Virus record (IMG/VR): IMGVR_UViG_3300032284_000725
Coordinates: 1 to 46,286 of that record
DNA: 46,286 bases
Direction: 5' to 3' (one strand)
Source of the DNA: a virus
The notes below the pieces were generated by a model. The model was not told the origin of the DNA. It saw nothing but the letters and a program-made list of their open reading frames with translations, and ran no database searches. A program made the translations under genes and the position numbers. Each line of letters opens with the position of its first letter. The first letter of the stretch is position 1. This document shows positions 30,454-36,884 of the stretch, piece by piece.

Positions 30454-31737
30454 ATGGCTACAACAAGTAATGGAAAAACAAAAACAGTAACTAAAACAGA
30501 TCCTAAAGTTGATGCTGCTGTTAGAGAAAAACTAGTTACAGCACGTATTGCCTTACTACTTAAAGCACCATTTTTTGGTAACCTTGCTACACGTTTAAAA
30601 CTCGTTAATGCAGATGATTGGTGCCCGACTGCCGCTACTGACGGACGTAAGTTTTATTACAACAGTGAATTTATAAACAAACTCCCACAAAAACAATTAG
30701 AATTCTTAGTAGGACACGAAGTATTACATGTTGTCTATGATCACATGGGCCGTTCTGGTAGTAGAGATAAACGATTGTTTAACGTTGCTGCAGACTACTG
30801 TGTAAATGCAGATTTGATAGATCAGCGCATAGGTGAAAAGATTACCGTTGTGCCTATCCTTTACGATAGCAAGTATAATGGCTGGAGTGCAGAAGAAGTA
30901 TATGATGACTTATATGAAAATGCAGAAAAGATTGACATCAGTGATCTTTTGGACCAGATGTTAGATGAACACATAGATGAAGACAAAACACCAGATAACG
31001 GTGATGGCAGTGGTAAGGGCGAAGGTAAAGAAGAAGATGGCAACAAGCCCAGCAAACTCAGTGAAGAAGAAAAAAAAGCACTAAGAGATGAGATTAGAGA
31101 AGCTGTTTTAAATGCCGCACAGGCTGCAGGTGCAGGCAATTTGCCTGCAGGTGTTAAAAGATTAATTAAAGACCTGACTAATCCACAACTTAACTGGCGT
31201 GAACTTATTAGACAACAGATACAGAGTCTAGTTAAAAATGATTACACCTGGATGCGTCCTAGCCGTAGAAGTTGGCACATGGATGCTGTATTTCCAGGCA
31301 CTAATTTTGCAGAAACTATTGACGTGTGTGTTGCTATAGACAGTTCTGGTTCAATGAGTGATGAAATGTTGCGCGATATACTAAGTGAAATTAAAGGTAT
31401 TATGCAGGCATTTGATGACTTTAAACTACAGATATGGAGTTTTGATACGGAAGTATATGGTCATAAATTGTTTACACCAGACAATATAGATGAGATAGAT
31501 GCATACAATGTTGAAGGTGGTGGTGGTACAGACTTTGATGCTAACTGGGAATTTATGAAAAGCAATGACATACAACCTAAATTCTTTGTTATGTTTACAG
31601 ATGGTTATCCTGGTGCTGGTTGGGGTGATGAAAACTACTGTGATACGTTATTTGTAATACACGGCAGCAATAGTATTAAAGCACCGTTTGGCTTAACTGC
31701 ATATTACGAATTAGAAAAAAATAAAAACTACGCTTAG
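30454..31737 (+). CDS. zincin-like / VWA domain protein, partner of MoxR ATPase
   Basis: 427 residues. The N-terminal domain (DUF2201 type) has HEVLH at 88-92 followed by VVYDH, a zincin-like helix, and a DYCVNADLID segment. A low-complexity acidic linker spans about residues 180-215. The C-terminal VWA domain has the MIDAS DSSGS at 296-300, GGGGTDF near 352, and FTDGYPG. MoxR-VWA pairs are found in bacteria and phages as chaperone modules. AAGGAAA precedes the ATG at 30454. The peptidase motif suggests cleavage activity, but DUF2201 is often only metallopeptidase-like. Confidence 0.85.
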   Translation: MATTSNGKTKTVTKTDPKVDAAVREKLVTARIALLLKAPFFGNLATRLKLVNADDWCPTAATDGRKFYYNSEFINKLPQKQLEFLVGHEVLHVVYDHMGRSGSRDKRLFNVAADYCVNADLIDQRIGEKITVVPILYDSKYNGWSAEEVYDDLYENAEKIDISDLLDQMLDEHIDEDKTPDNGDGSGKGEGKEEDGNKPSKLSEEEKKALRDEIREAVLNAAQAAGAGNLPAGVKRLIKDLTNPQLNWRELIRQQIQSLVKNDYTWMRPSRRSWHMDAVFPGTNFAETIDVCVAIDSSGSMSDEMLRDILSEIKGIMQAFDDFKLQIWSFDTEVYGHKLFTPDNIDEIDAYNVEGGGGTDFDANWEFMKSNDIQPKFFVMFTDGYPGAGWGDENYCDTLFVIHGSNSIKAPFGLTAYYELEKNKNYA

Positions 31738-31746
31738 GAGAATAGT

Positions 31747-31896
31747 ATGCCAATGTATGAAACAACAGTAAAAACACCACATGGAGATACAAAAGAACGT
31801 GTGTATGCCAACAATGCCATGGAGGCTAAAAAACTACTTGAGCAAAGATTTGGGCCACGTAACGTGCCGTATATTCCTCACACTATCCCTAGCTAA
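31747..31896 (+). CDS. 49-residue stand-alone repeat-module protein
   Basis: Starts after AGGAGAAT. The product has strand YETTVKTPHGDTKERVYANN then helix AMEAKKLLEQRFG and a short Pro-rich tail. It is strikingly like the last C-terminal module of the 987-residue protein at 2887 (TRTTEVFANN then EQEAKQLASEEFG), and the 59-residue protein at 17046. Its stop overlaps the next ATG (TAATG). Confidence 0.6.
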   Translation: MPMYETTVKTPHGDTKERVYANNAMEAKKLLEQRFGPRNVPYIPHTIPS

Positions 31897-32183
31897 TGCT
31901 AAAGCACGGCGAGATTAATCCTTTAAATGTGCATGGACTTAGACAGCTTCATCACTGCCCACCGCACTTTGAAAAGGTTTTGTTTGACATCAAAACCAGA
32001 GAAAAAGATATTACCGATTGGATCTACGAGAACCTAGAAGGTAGATTCTATATAGGTAACGTAGATGAAAAATTATCTGGTAAAATTCAACGCAAAGCCT
32101 GTGTGGGCTTCGAATCCCCAGGCGAAGCCAGCTATTTCAGTCTATTCCTAGAGCAGATCAATAAGAATGATTGGTTAATATAA
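31896..32183 (+). CDS. hypothetical protein
   Basis: 95 residues sharing a base with the previous stop. An early His cluster (HGLRQLHHCPPHFEKVLF) is followed by a helix TREKDITDWIYENLEG and RFYIGNV. The cluster has the look of a metal site (HHCPPH), but no family is recognised. Moderately acidic and soluble. Confidence 0.6.
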   Translation: MLKHGEINPLNVHGLRQLHHCPPHFEKVLFDIKTREKDITDWIYENLEGRFYIGNVDEKLSGKIQRKACVGFESPGEASYFSLFLEQINKNDWLI

Positions 32184-32189
32184 AATTTT

Positions 32190-32232
32190 TCCTTAGGTCT
32201 CGTTGTTGTTAAATAAATTTGTTCCTAAGGAG
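32190..32232 (+). promoter_or_regulatory. stem-loop that hides the ribosome site of 32240
   Basis: TCCTTAGG (32190-32197) pairs with CCTAAGGA (32224-32231) around a 26-base AT-rich loop. The right arm contains the Shine-Dalgarno AAGGAG (32227-32232), so the folded mRNA cannot be read. A transcript starting inside the loop would escape. Candidate translational switch. Confidence 0.55.
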
Positions 32233-32239
32233 AATTTAA

Positions 32240-32506
32240 ATGGCTAAAAAACCAACACAAGATACAACACCATCAGTTGAAGAACAAGCAGCTGATCAAG
32301 CGCAAACGCCTAGTCTTACACTTCAAGACCTAGTGTTAGTAGCACAAATTATCCAATTAACTAGTCAACGTGGTGCTTTCCGTGCCGAAGAGTTAGCTAA
32401 TGTGGGTAATCTATATAACAAATTAGTTGCATTTTTACAGAGTTCAGGCGCACTAACACCTGCACCAACTGAAGATGCGGCAGCAGCACCAACAGAGGAT
32501 AACTAA
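32240..32506 (+). CDS. conserved small phage protein
   Basis: 88 residues. A central helix pair, LTLQDLVLVAQIIQLTSQRGAFRAEELANVGNLYNKLVAFL, sits between Ala/Thr/Glu-rich, probably disordered ends. The central part strikes me as a conserved short protein of marine T4-like phages with no known role. Translation may be controlled by the stem that overlaps its ribosome site. Confidence 0.65.
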   Translation: MAKKPTQDTTPSVEEQAADQAQTPSLTLQDLVLVAQIIQLTSQRGAFRAEELANVGNLYNKLVAFLQSSGALTPAPTEDAAAAPTEDN

Positions 32507-32507
32507 A

Positions 32508-33173
32508 ATGATTAAACATGTGGGCAAACACAATGGCCGAAAAGTAGCATTGGCCTTTAGAACGGTTCCAGATGAAGAGCATATGGCTCTAGTAATGTAC
32601 ACAGACAGCTTGCCTTCTCTTATTCATGACGAAGCCATGAAAGTACTTGAAAGCGAAATTGGTCAAAATGCCAAAGAACTAGCTGATGCTTTGCACAGAC
32701 ATATTATGCCAGATGGCAATAACTGTCTAACAGCTTTACATAAAGGCGGTTGGTTAAAGAAGGTTCCTTGTAATCAGGTTATCGTAACTCCATCAGCTTC
32801 AAGCACTCTTAGATTAGATCAACTTAATGATCTATTAACAAAGATGGCTGAAGGTGAAGACGCTGTTAAAAAACTTGCAGACATTGATGCAAATCGTGGT
32901 ATTAAAGGTGTATTAAATGAAGGTCGTGATTTAGGTGAACCAGCTAAGACAACGTCATCTAGTGTAAATACAGATGTTGGTGCATTATCAGATGCTGATT
33001 TAGCTGAACAACGTATCAGCCAAGCAACACATATGGAGGCAGAGGCTAAATCATTATTAGCTGAGGCAAAAAGACTAAAAGAAGAGGCAAAGCAATTTGC
33101 TCAAACACCAACTACAAAGAAGACAAATGTCAGAACAACTACCTCCAAATCAGCCAAAAAAGCCACCGCGTAA
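32508..33173 (+). CDS. conserved phage protein with C-terminal coiled coil
   Basis: 221 residues from the ATG at 32508, just after the previous stop (a longer frame would start inside it). The N-terminal half (KVALAFRTVPDEEHMALVMYTDSLP) is a mixed fold; residues about 160-205 form a coiled coil (AEQRISQATHMEAEAKSLLAE); the end is Lys/Thr-rich and basic. Such a layout suits a scaffold, a head-associated or a DNA-linked protein, which cannot be decided here. Overlaps the next gene by 47 bases. Confidence 0.65.
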   Translation: MIKHVGKHNGRKVALAFRTVPDEEHMALVMYTDSLPSLIHDEAMKVLESEIGQNAKELADALHRHIMPDGNNCLTALHKGGWLKKVPCNQVIVTPSASSTLRLDQLNDLLTKMAEGEDAVKKLADIDANRGIKGVLNEGRDLGEPAKTTSSSVNTDVGALSDADLAEQRISQATHMEAEAKSLLAEAKRLKEEAKQFAQTPTTKKTNVRTTTSKSAKKATA

Positions 33174-33486
33174 TAGCAAGGCTAAAAAACTTAATATAAA
33201 TGTTAAGAAAAGATGGCAAGATATTGTCAATAACGTTGAAAAAAAAGAGGTGCCAGTAGAAATACTGCACCAAATTATTGTCATGTTAGTTGATGGTACC
33301 AACATTACTATTAATGTAAGAGATCTTATTGCGGAAGGTAACAGACCAGAAGACATCGAAGCGATGTTGGATGCTAAGTTTGCCGATCTAGATCAATACA
33401 TTAAAAATGTAGATTTTTTTGTAGACATTGATAAAGTAGTTAATACTGTGCAACCCGAAACCAACAAGGTACTAAAAGGCCTATGA
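33127..33486 (+). CDS. conserved small phage protein
   Basis: 119 residues from the ATG at 33127 (MSEQLPPNQPKKPP), overlapping the previous gene by 47 bases; a longer frame would overlap more. The Pro/Lys-rich start is followed by a helical domain with PVEILHQIIVMLVDGTNITINVRDL and an acidic PEDIEAMLDAKFADLDQYI. Conserved-looking but unassigned. Its end overlaps the DHFR start (ATGA). Confidence 0.6.
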   Translation: MSEQLPPNQPKKPPRNSKAKKLNINVKKRWQDIVNNVEKKEVPVEILHQIIVMLVDGTNITINVRDLIAEGNRPEDIEAMLDAKFADLDQYIKNVDFFVDIDKVVNTVQPETNKVLKGL

Positions 33487-33971
33487 TATCAGCAATATTA
33501 GCCAGCACAAGTTCTGGTGGTATTGGTAATCGTGGTACCTTGCCTTGGCCTAATCACAGTGAAGATCTTAAATGGTTTGCTGAACACACTACTGGTAATA
33601 TAGTAGTTATGGGACGCCGAACATGGGATGATCCAAAACTGCCAAAGCCATTGCCTAATAGAGTTAATTGTGTAATCAGCAATACGTTCATCGACAACCC
33701 AGATGTACGTAGACTACATGGTGATATAAAGTCTCAAGTTCTTGAGTTACAGAGTCAGTTTCCTGACAAAAATGTGTTCATTATAGGCGGAAAAACCGTT
33801 TATGATGCATGTGAAGACATTATTAACAAAGTATACCTAACTAGAATGAAAGGTGCTTGGTTTACAGATACACGTATTAATCTTGACAGAATGTTAATGT
33901 GTTTTAGGATTAAAACAGTCCGTCCAGGCAACAACTGCACCTATGAAATCTGGGACAGGGTGTTATTCTAA
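33483..33971 (+). CDS. folA: dihydrofolate reductase
   Basis: 162 residues (E. coli 159), using NADPH to regenerate tetrahydrofolate. Family marks: ISAILASTSSGGIGNRGTLPWPNHSEDLKWF, VVMGRRTWDD, and the NADPH-binding IIGGKTVYD. It recycles the dihydrofolate made by the thymidylate synthase next door, 38 bases downstream. T4 keeps the same pair (frd, td) together. It overlaps the previous gene's stop by 4 bases. Confidence 0.92.
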   Translation: MISAILASTSSGGIGNRGTLPWPNHSEDLKWFAEHTTGNIVVMGRRTWDDPKLPKPLPNRVNCVISNTFIDNPDVRRLHGDIKSQVLELQSQFPDKNVFIIGGKTVYDACEDIINKVYLTRMKGAWFTDTRINLDRMLMCFRIKTVRPGNNCTYEIWDRVLF

Positions 33972-33973
33972 AG

Positions 33974-34002
33974 TTGACTTTAACCCACTAATATAGTATA
34001 AT
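33974..34002 (+). promoter_or_regulatory. promoter giving a leaderless thyA mRNA
   Basis: TTGACT (33974-33979), 17-base spacer, TATAAT (33997-34002). Seven bases separate the -10 box from the ATG at 34010, so transcription should start at about 34009 with no leader or Shine-Dalgarno. Confidence 0.85.
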
Positions 34003-34009
34003 TAATACT

Positions 34010-34843
34010 ATGAAACCTTATCTAGACGCATTACGTTTTGTATTAGAAAATGGTGTAGAGCGTAAGGATCGCACAGGTGTGGGTACTATTGGCGTTTTTG
34101 GCATGCAACAACGCTATAATCTAAACCAGGGCTTTCCTGCTGTTACCACAAAAAAACTTGCTTTCAAGGCATGCCTAAGTGAACTGTTATGGTTCTTAGA
34201 AGGATCCGGCGATGAACGTAGACTATGTGAGATCTTACATGGCACCCGTGATCCTATTAAAAGTACTATCTGGACAGACAATGCCAACAGTGATTACTGG
34301 CTACCAAAAGCTGAATATCCTGGCGATTTAGGCCGTGTCTACGGAGTACAGTGGCGAGACTTTATGGGTAAAGATCAAATCAATGAATTAATTATAGGCA
34401 TTAAAAACGATCCCTATGGTCGACGACATATACTATCCGCATGGAATCCCGCAGAGTTAGAAGAAATGGCATTACCACCATGCCATTGTTTTGCACAGTT
34501 TTACGTTAGTGTTGATGGCAAGGTATCATGTCAAATGTATCAGCGCAGTTGCGATATGTTCTTGGGCGTGCCATTTAATATCGCAAGCTACTCACTACTA
34601 ACACACATAGTAGCCCAAGTGTGTGGCCTTGGGGTAGGCGAGTTTGTTCACGTACTGGGCGATGCACATATATATTTGAATCATATCGAGCAGGTAAAAG
34701 AACAACTTGAACGTGAACCATTACCTGCTCCTCAACTCTGGATCAACCCTGACGTAAATTTAATTGAACGTTTTACTATGGAGGACTTTAGACTAGATGG
34801 CTATGAATCATACGCAAGCATTAAAGCACCAATGGCAGTCTAG
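34010..34843 (+). CDS. thyA: thymidylate synthase (ThyA)
   Basis: 277 residues (E. coli 264). It methylates dUMP to dTMP with methylene-tetrahydrofolate. GRVYGVQWR, the catalytic Cys158 in ALPPCHCFAQFYV, QRSCDMFLGVPFNIASY and the C-terminal IKAPMAV are all canonical; Asn in FNIASY argues for dUMP rather than dCMP as substrate, so it is not a hydroxymethylase. An insert of about 13 residues is near residues 89-101. Paired with DHFR and probably translated from a leaderless mRNA. Confidence 0.96.
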   Translation: MKPYLDALRFVLENGVERKDRTGVGTIGVFGMQQRYNLNQGFPAVTTKKLAFKACLSELLWFLEGSGDERRLCEILHGTRDPIKSTIWTDNANSDYWLPKAEYPGDLGRVYGVQWRDFMGKDQINELIIGIKNDPYGRRHILSAWNPAELEEMALPPCHCFAQFYVSVDGKVSCQMYQRSCDMFLGVPFNIASYSLLTHIVAQVCGLGVGEFVHVLGDAHIYLNHIEQVKEQLEREPLPAPQLWINPDVNLIERFTMEDFRLDGYESYASIKAPMAV

Positions 34844-35123
34844 CATTAAACCTACACATAGGGTACGTTTTTTTACTACACCTATAGACTTTTTAGAAGT
34901 TGCATATATTAGCAAAACCGAAAAGTTTAATCAAGTAGTTGAGTTATTTAAAAAACAGCCACAGTTTAACTGGGTAGCAGAAAATGATGTTAAATTACAT
35001 TGGATGGAAGATGATCAATATGTGGCTTGGCACAAGACAGTAACTATATACGGTGATTTAACTGAATCACAATATGTGGATTATGCACTTAGATTCTTTA
35101 AGCATGGGCGAGATTGGAAATAA
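34797..35123 (+). CDS. hypothetical protein overlapping thyA
   Basis: 108 residues, beginning 47 bases inside thyA in another frame (a start at 34803 is also possible). After a polar N-terminus there are strands HRVRFFTTPIDFLEVAYISK and a pair of Trp-containing strands (FNWVAENDVKLHWMEDDQYVAWHKTVTIYG). Probably an alpha/beta fold, unassigned. The long overlap with thyA may couple the two. Confidence 0.55.
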   Translation: MAMNHTQALKHQWQSSIKPTHRVRFFTTPIDFLEVAYISKTEKFNQVVELFKKQPQFNWVAENDVKLHWMEDDQYVAWHKTVTIYGDLTESQYVDYALRFFKHGRDWK

Positions 35124-35135
35124 AAGGGTAGAACT

Positions 35136-35315
35136 ATGATTGAATATGAACAACAAGATATGGATATGGCTAAACATATCATAGCATTGGGATTTTTAAT
35201 GGACATTAATAAAAACACATTGCAACCAAGTGAAGAAAACATTGTAGATGTTGCTAAAAAATATTATGCTATTAGGATAAAAACATTTGATCCTAAGACT
35301 GGCAGTCATCTATGA
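35136..35315 (+). CDS. 59-residue hypothetical protein
   Basis: The ATG follows AGGGTAGAAC. The product MIEYEQQDMDMAKHIIALGF then a helix PSEENIVDVAKKYYAIRIK is acidic to basic and soluble. No family recognised. Its stop overlaps the next ATG (ATGA), which supports it as a real gene. Confidence 0.5.
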   Translation: MIEYEQQDMDMAKHIIALGFLMDINKNTLQPSEENIVDVAKKYYAIRIKTFDPKTGSHL

Positions 35316-35575
35316 AACTGCTACTAGTTATATTATTAATATTACCGTTAACTGTTGGGGCAATGTGTGGACGTGAAGAAAAACTATATGCTAACAGCAT
35401 TGGTCTTCATGTAAAAGTAAAAGAACTGCATGAAACTAGTAAAAAGCTATTTGAACAAAAACAGTTATCAGCAGAAAAAATGATTGAAAGTTTTAGTTTA
35501 TTAAAAAGAACATTTGATATGGTGCTTAAATCACAGCACCTATATTATGAATGTCAAGCGAGGATAATGGTATGA
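35312..35575 (+). CDS. small exported protein
   Basis: 87 residues with signal peptide MKLLLVILLILPLTVGAMC; Cys19 follows G-A-M, so it may be a lipoprotein (weak lipobox VGAMC) or cleaved at AMC. The mature part is a charged helix (KVKELHETSKKLFEQ) with one more Cys near the end (YYECQARI). Could be a periplasmic inhibitor or spanin component. Overlaps neighbours at both ends. Confidence 0.6.
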   Translation: MKLLLVILLILPLTVGAMCGREEKLYANSIGLHVKVKELHETSKKLFEQKQLSAEKMIESFSLLKRTFDMVLKSQHLYYECQARIMV

Positions 35576-36210
35576 AAGTGTATATAGGCAAATATTTAAA
35601 TTGGTGGGGTCCATATCAAATCATGGACGCTGTATTCTTTTGGCACGAAAAATATCCTAATAAAAAATTAGCACAACGTTGGGACTATAGACTACATGAT
35701 AGTTTAGGTGATTGGTTAGCTGAAACTTGGGTAGCAGATTTGTGTAGTTGGATATACAGTAAACGTCGACGCACAGAAATAATTAAAATTGATCCGTATG
35801 ATGTGTGGGGCATGGACAGTACCTTAAGCCTTATCGTGGTGCCTATGCTAAAGAAACTTAAAGCTGTTAAACACGGTGCACCTAGTGTTGATTTAGCTGA
35901 TGTGCCTAAACACTTACATCCTACTAAGGCACAACAAAAGAAATTTAAAGACAGCGGTGATACTGATCCTTTATTCTTTAAACGCTTTGATTGGATCCTA
36001 GATGAAATGATTTGGGCACACGAACAAATTATCAGTGACGATGGAGACGGACAATTTTATGATCATAGTCTAGCTAACGATCCTAAAGATGACCTTAATA
36101 AACAAATTCGTAAAATTAAAGTAGACCGTAGAGGCTTAGACGCATACCATAAACGTATCGACAATGGCCTACGACTATTTGGCAAATATTATAGGAATTT
36201 GTGGGATTGA
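35572..36210 (+). CDS. conserved phage protein
   Basis: 212 residues from the ATG at 35572 (ATGA overlap with the previous stop). MKVYIGKYLNWWGPYQIMDAVFFW is a distinctive start that I recall from marine T4-like phages. A central helix LGDWLAETWVADLCSWIYSKRRR and an acidic DPYDVWGMDSTLSLIVVPML segment follow, then DDGDGQFYDHSLANDPKDDL. Function unknown; the conserved acids could coordinate metal. Confidence 0.65.
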   Translation: MKVYIGKYLNWWGPYQIMDAVFFWHEKYPNKKLAQRWDYRLHDSLGDWLAETWVADLCSWIYSKRRRTEIIKIDPYDVWGMDSTLSLIVVPMLKKLKAVKHGAPSVDLADVPKHLHPTKAQQKKFKDSGDTDPLFFKRFDWILDEMIWAHEQIISDDGDGQFYDHSLANDPKDDLNKQIRKIKVDRRGLDAYHKRIDNGLRLFGKYYRNLWD

Positions 36211-36443
36211 TAACTGTAGTCCATAAGATCGCAATAGGTGATGTAGACGATGTAGAATTTTATTCTGCAATGCCATTAAAAGAATTTAAAAGCACCGAAA
36301 AATGCCAATGGTTAGAAAAGCATAGCCTAACAGAATTAGAATACCGTATAGGTAGAGGTGATGTTGAACATGGTTATGTTATAGTAATATTTGCTAACCT
36401 TAACATAGATGATTTAAATTTTTTTAAATCTAAGTGGAATTAA
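36201..36443 (+). CDS. paralogue 1 of a tandem pair
   Basis: 80 residues from a GTG start (TTG two codons later is an alternative), overlapping the previous gene by 10 bases. VVHKIAIGDVDDVEFYSAMPLKEF then KCQWLEKHS and a strand YVIVIFANLNIDDLNFFKSKW matches the next gene along its whole length, including GDV(D/E)D and the aromatic C-terminus. Unknown function. Confidence 0.6.
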   Translation: MGLITVVHKIAIGDVDDVEFYSAMPLKEFKSTEKCQWLEKHSLTELEYRIGRGDVEHGYVIVIFANLNIDDLNFFKSKWN

Positions 36444-36450
36444 TGATACA

Positions 36451-36690
36451 ATGAAATATCTTGTCCATACTATAGAGATGGGTGACGTTGAAGATCCAGA
36501 AATATATGCGGCAGAACCTATTATTAGATTCGAAGAATCAGATAAGGGTCGTTGGCTAGTGGCTAATAGTTATAAGCAATTAGAATTTACAATACGCCCC
36601 AATGAAAGAACTTATGGTTGGAAAGTATGTATATGGAGTTATCTAAACGAACAAGATTTAACTTTTTACAGTTTAAAATGGGGAGAGTAA
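36451..36690 (+). CDS. paralogue 2 of a tandem pair
   Basis: 79 residues. VHTIEMGDVEDPEIYAAEPIIRFEE then RWLVANS and WKVCIWSYLNEQDLTFYSLKW parallels the 36201 protein, so the two arose by tandem duplication. No domain family recognised. Only 7 bases separate the genes. Confidence 0.6.
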   Translation: MKYLVHTIEMGDVEDPEIYAAEPIIRFEESDKGRWLVANSYKQLEFTIRPNERTYGWKVCIWSYLNEQDLTFYSLKWGE

Positions 36691-36691
36691 T

Positions 36692-36853
36692 ATGCCATCA
36701 ATGAAAGAACTAGTTAAAGCCGCACTAGAAAAGAAAAAAGCGGCTAATGCGCCTGCACAAAAAGGCAGTAAGGTTGACAGTAAAGGGACACCAGTAAAAG
36801 ATCAAGTCTCAAGCCATAAACCTGCTAAGAAATCTGCTGGACGTGGTAGATAA
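36692..36853 (+). CDS. 53-residue Lys/Ala-rich basic protein
   Basis: The ATG lies one base after the previous stop, behind GGGAGAG. MPSMKELVKAALEKKKAANA continues as a disordered, Lys/Ser/Gly-rich tail ending AGRGR. Very basic; it may bind nucleic acid. It is the last plus-strand gene before the minus-strand structural block. Confidence 0.5.
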   Translation: MPSMKELVKAALEKKKAANAPAQKGSKVDSKGTPVKDQVSSHKPAKKSAGRGR

Positions 36854-36861
36854 AAAACTGG

Positions 36862-36884
36862 TTAAGAATTAGTTAGTATCTTAA
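36862..36884. terminator. weak inverted repeat at the convergent junction
   Basis: TTAAGA (36862-36867)/TCTTAA (36879-36884) around an 11-base loop lies where plus- and minus-strand genes meet. On the minus strand CAGTTTTTTATC follows shortly after. Possibly a bidirectional terminator, but AT-rich and weak. Confidence 0.3.

Noticed and set aside
34010-34843. dCMP/dUMP hydroxymethylase instead of thymidylate synthase
   Set aside because: Active-site Asn in FNIASY and the canonical C-terminal APMAV favour thymidylate synthase on dUMP.
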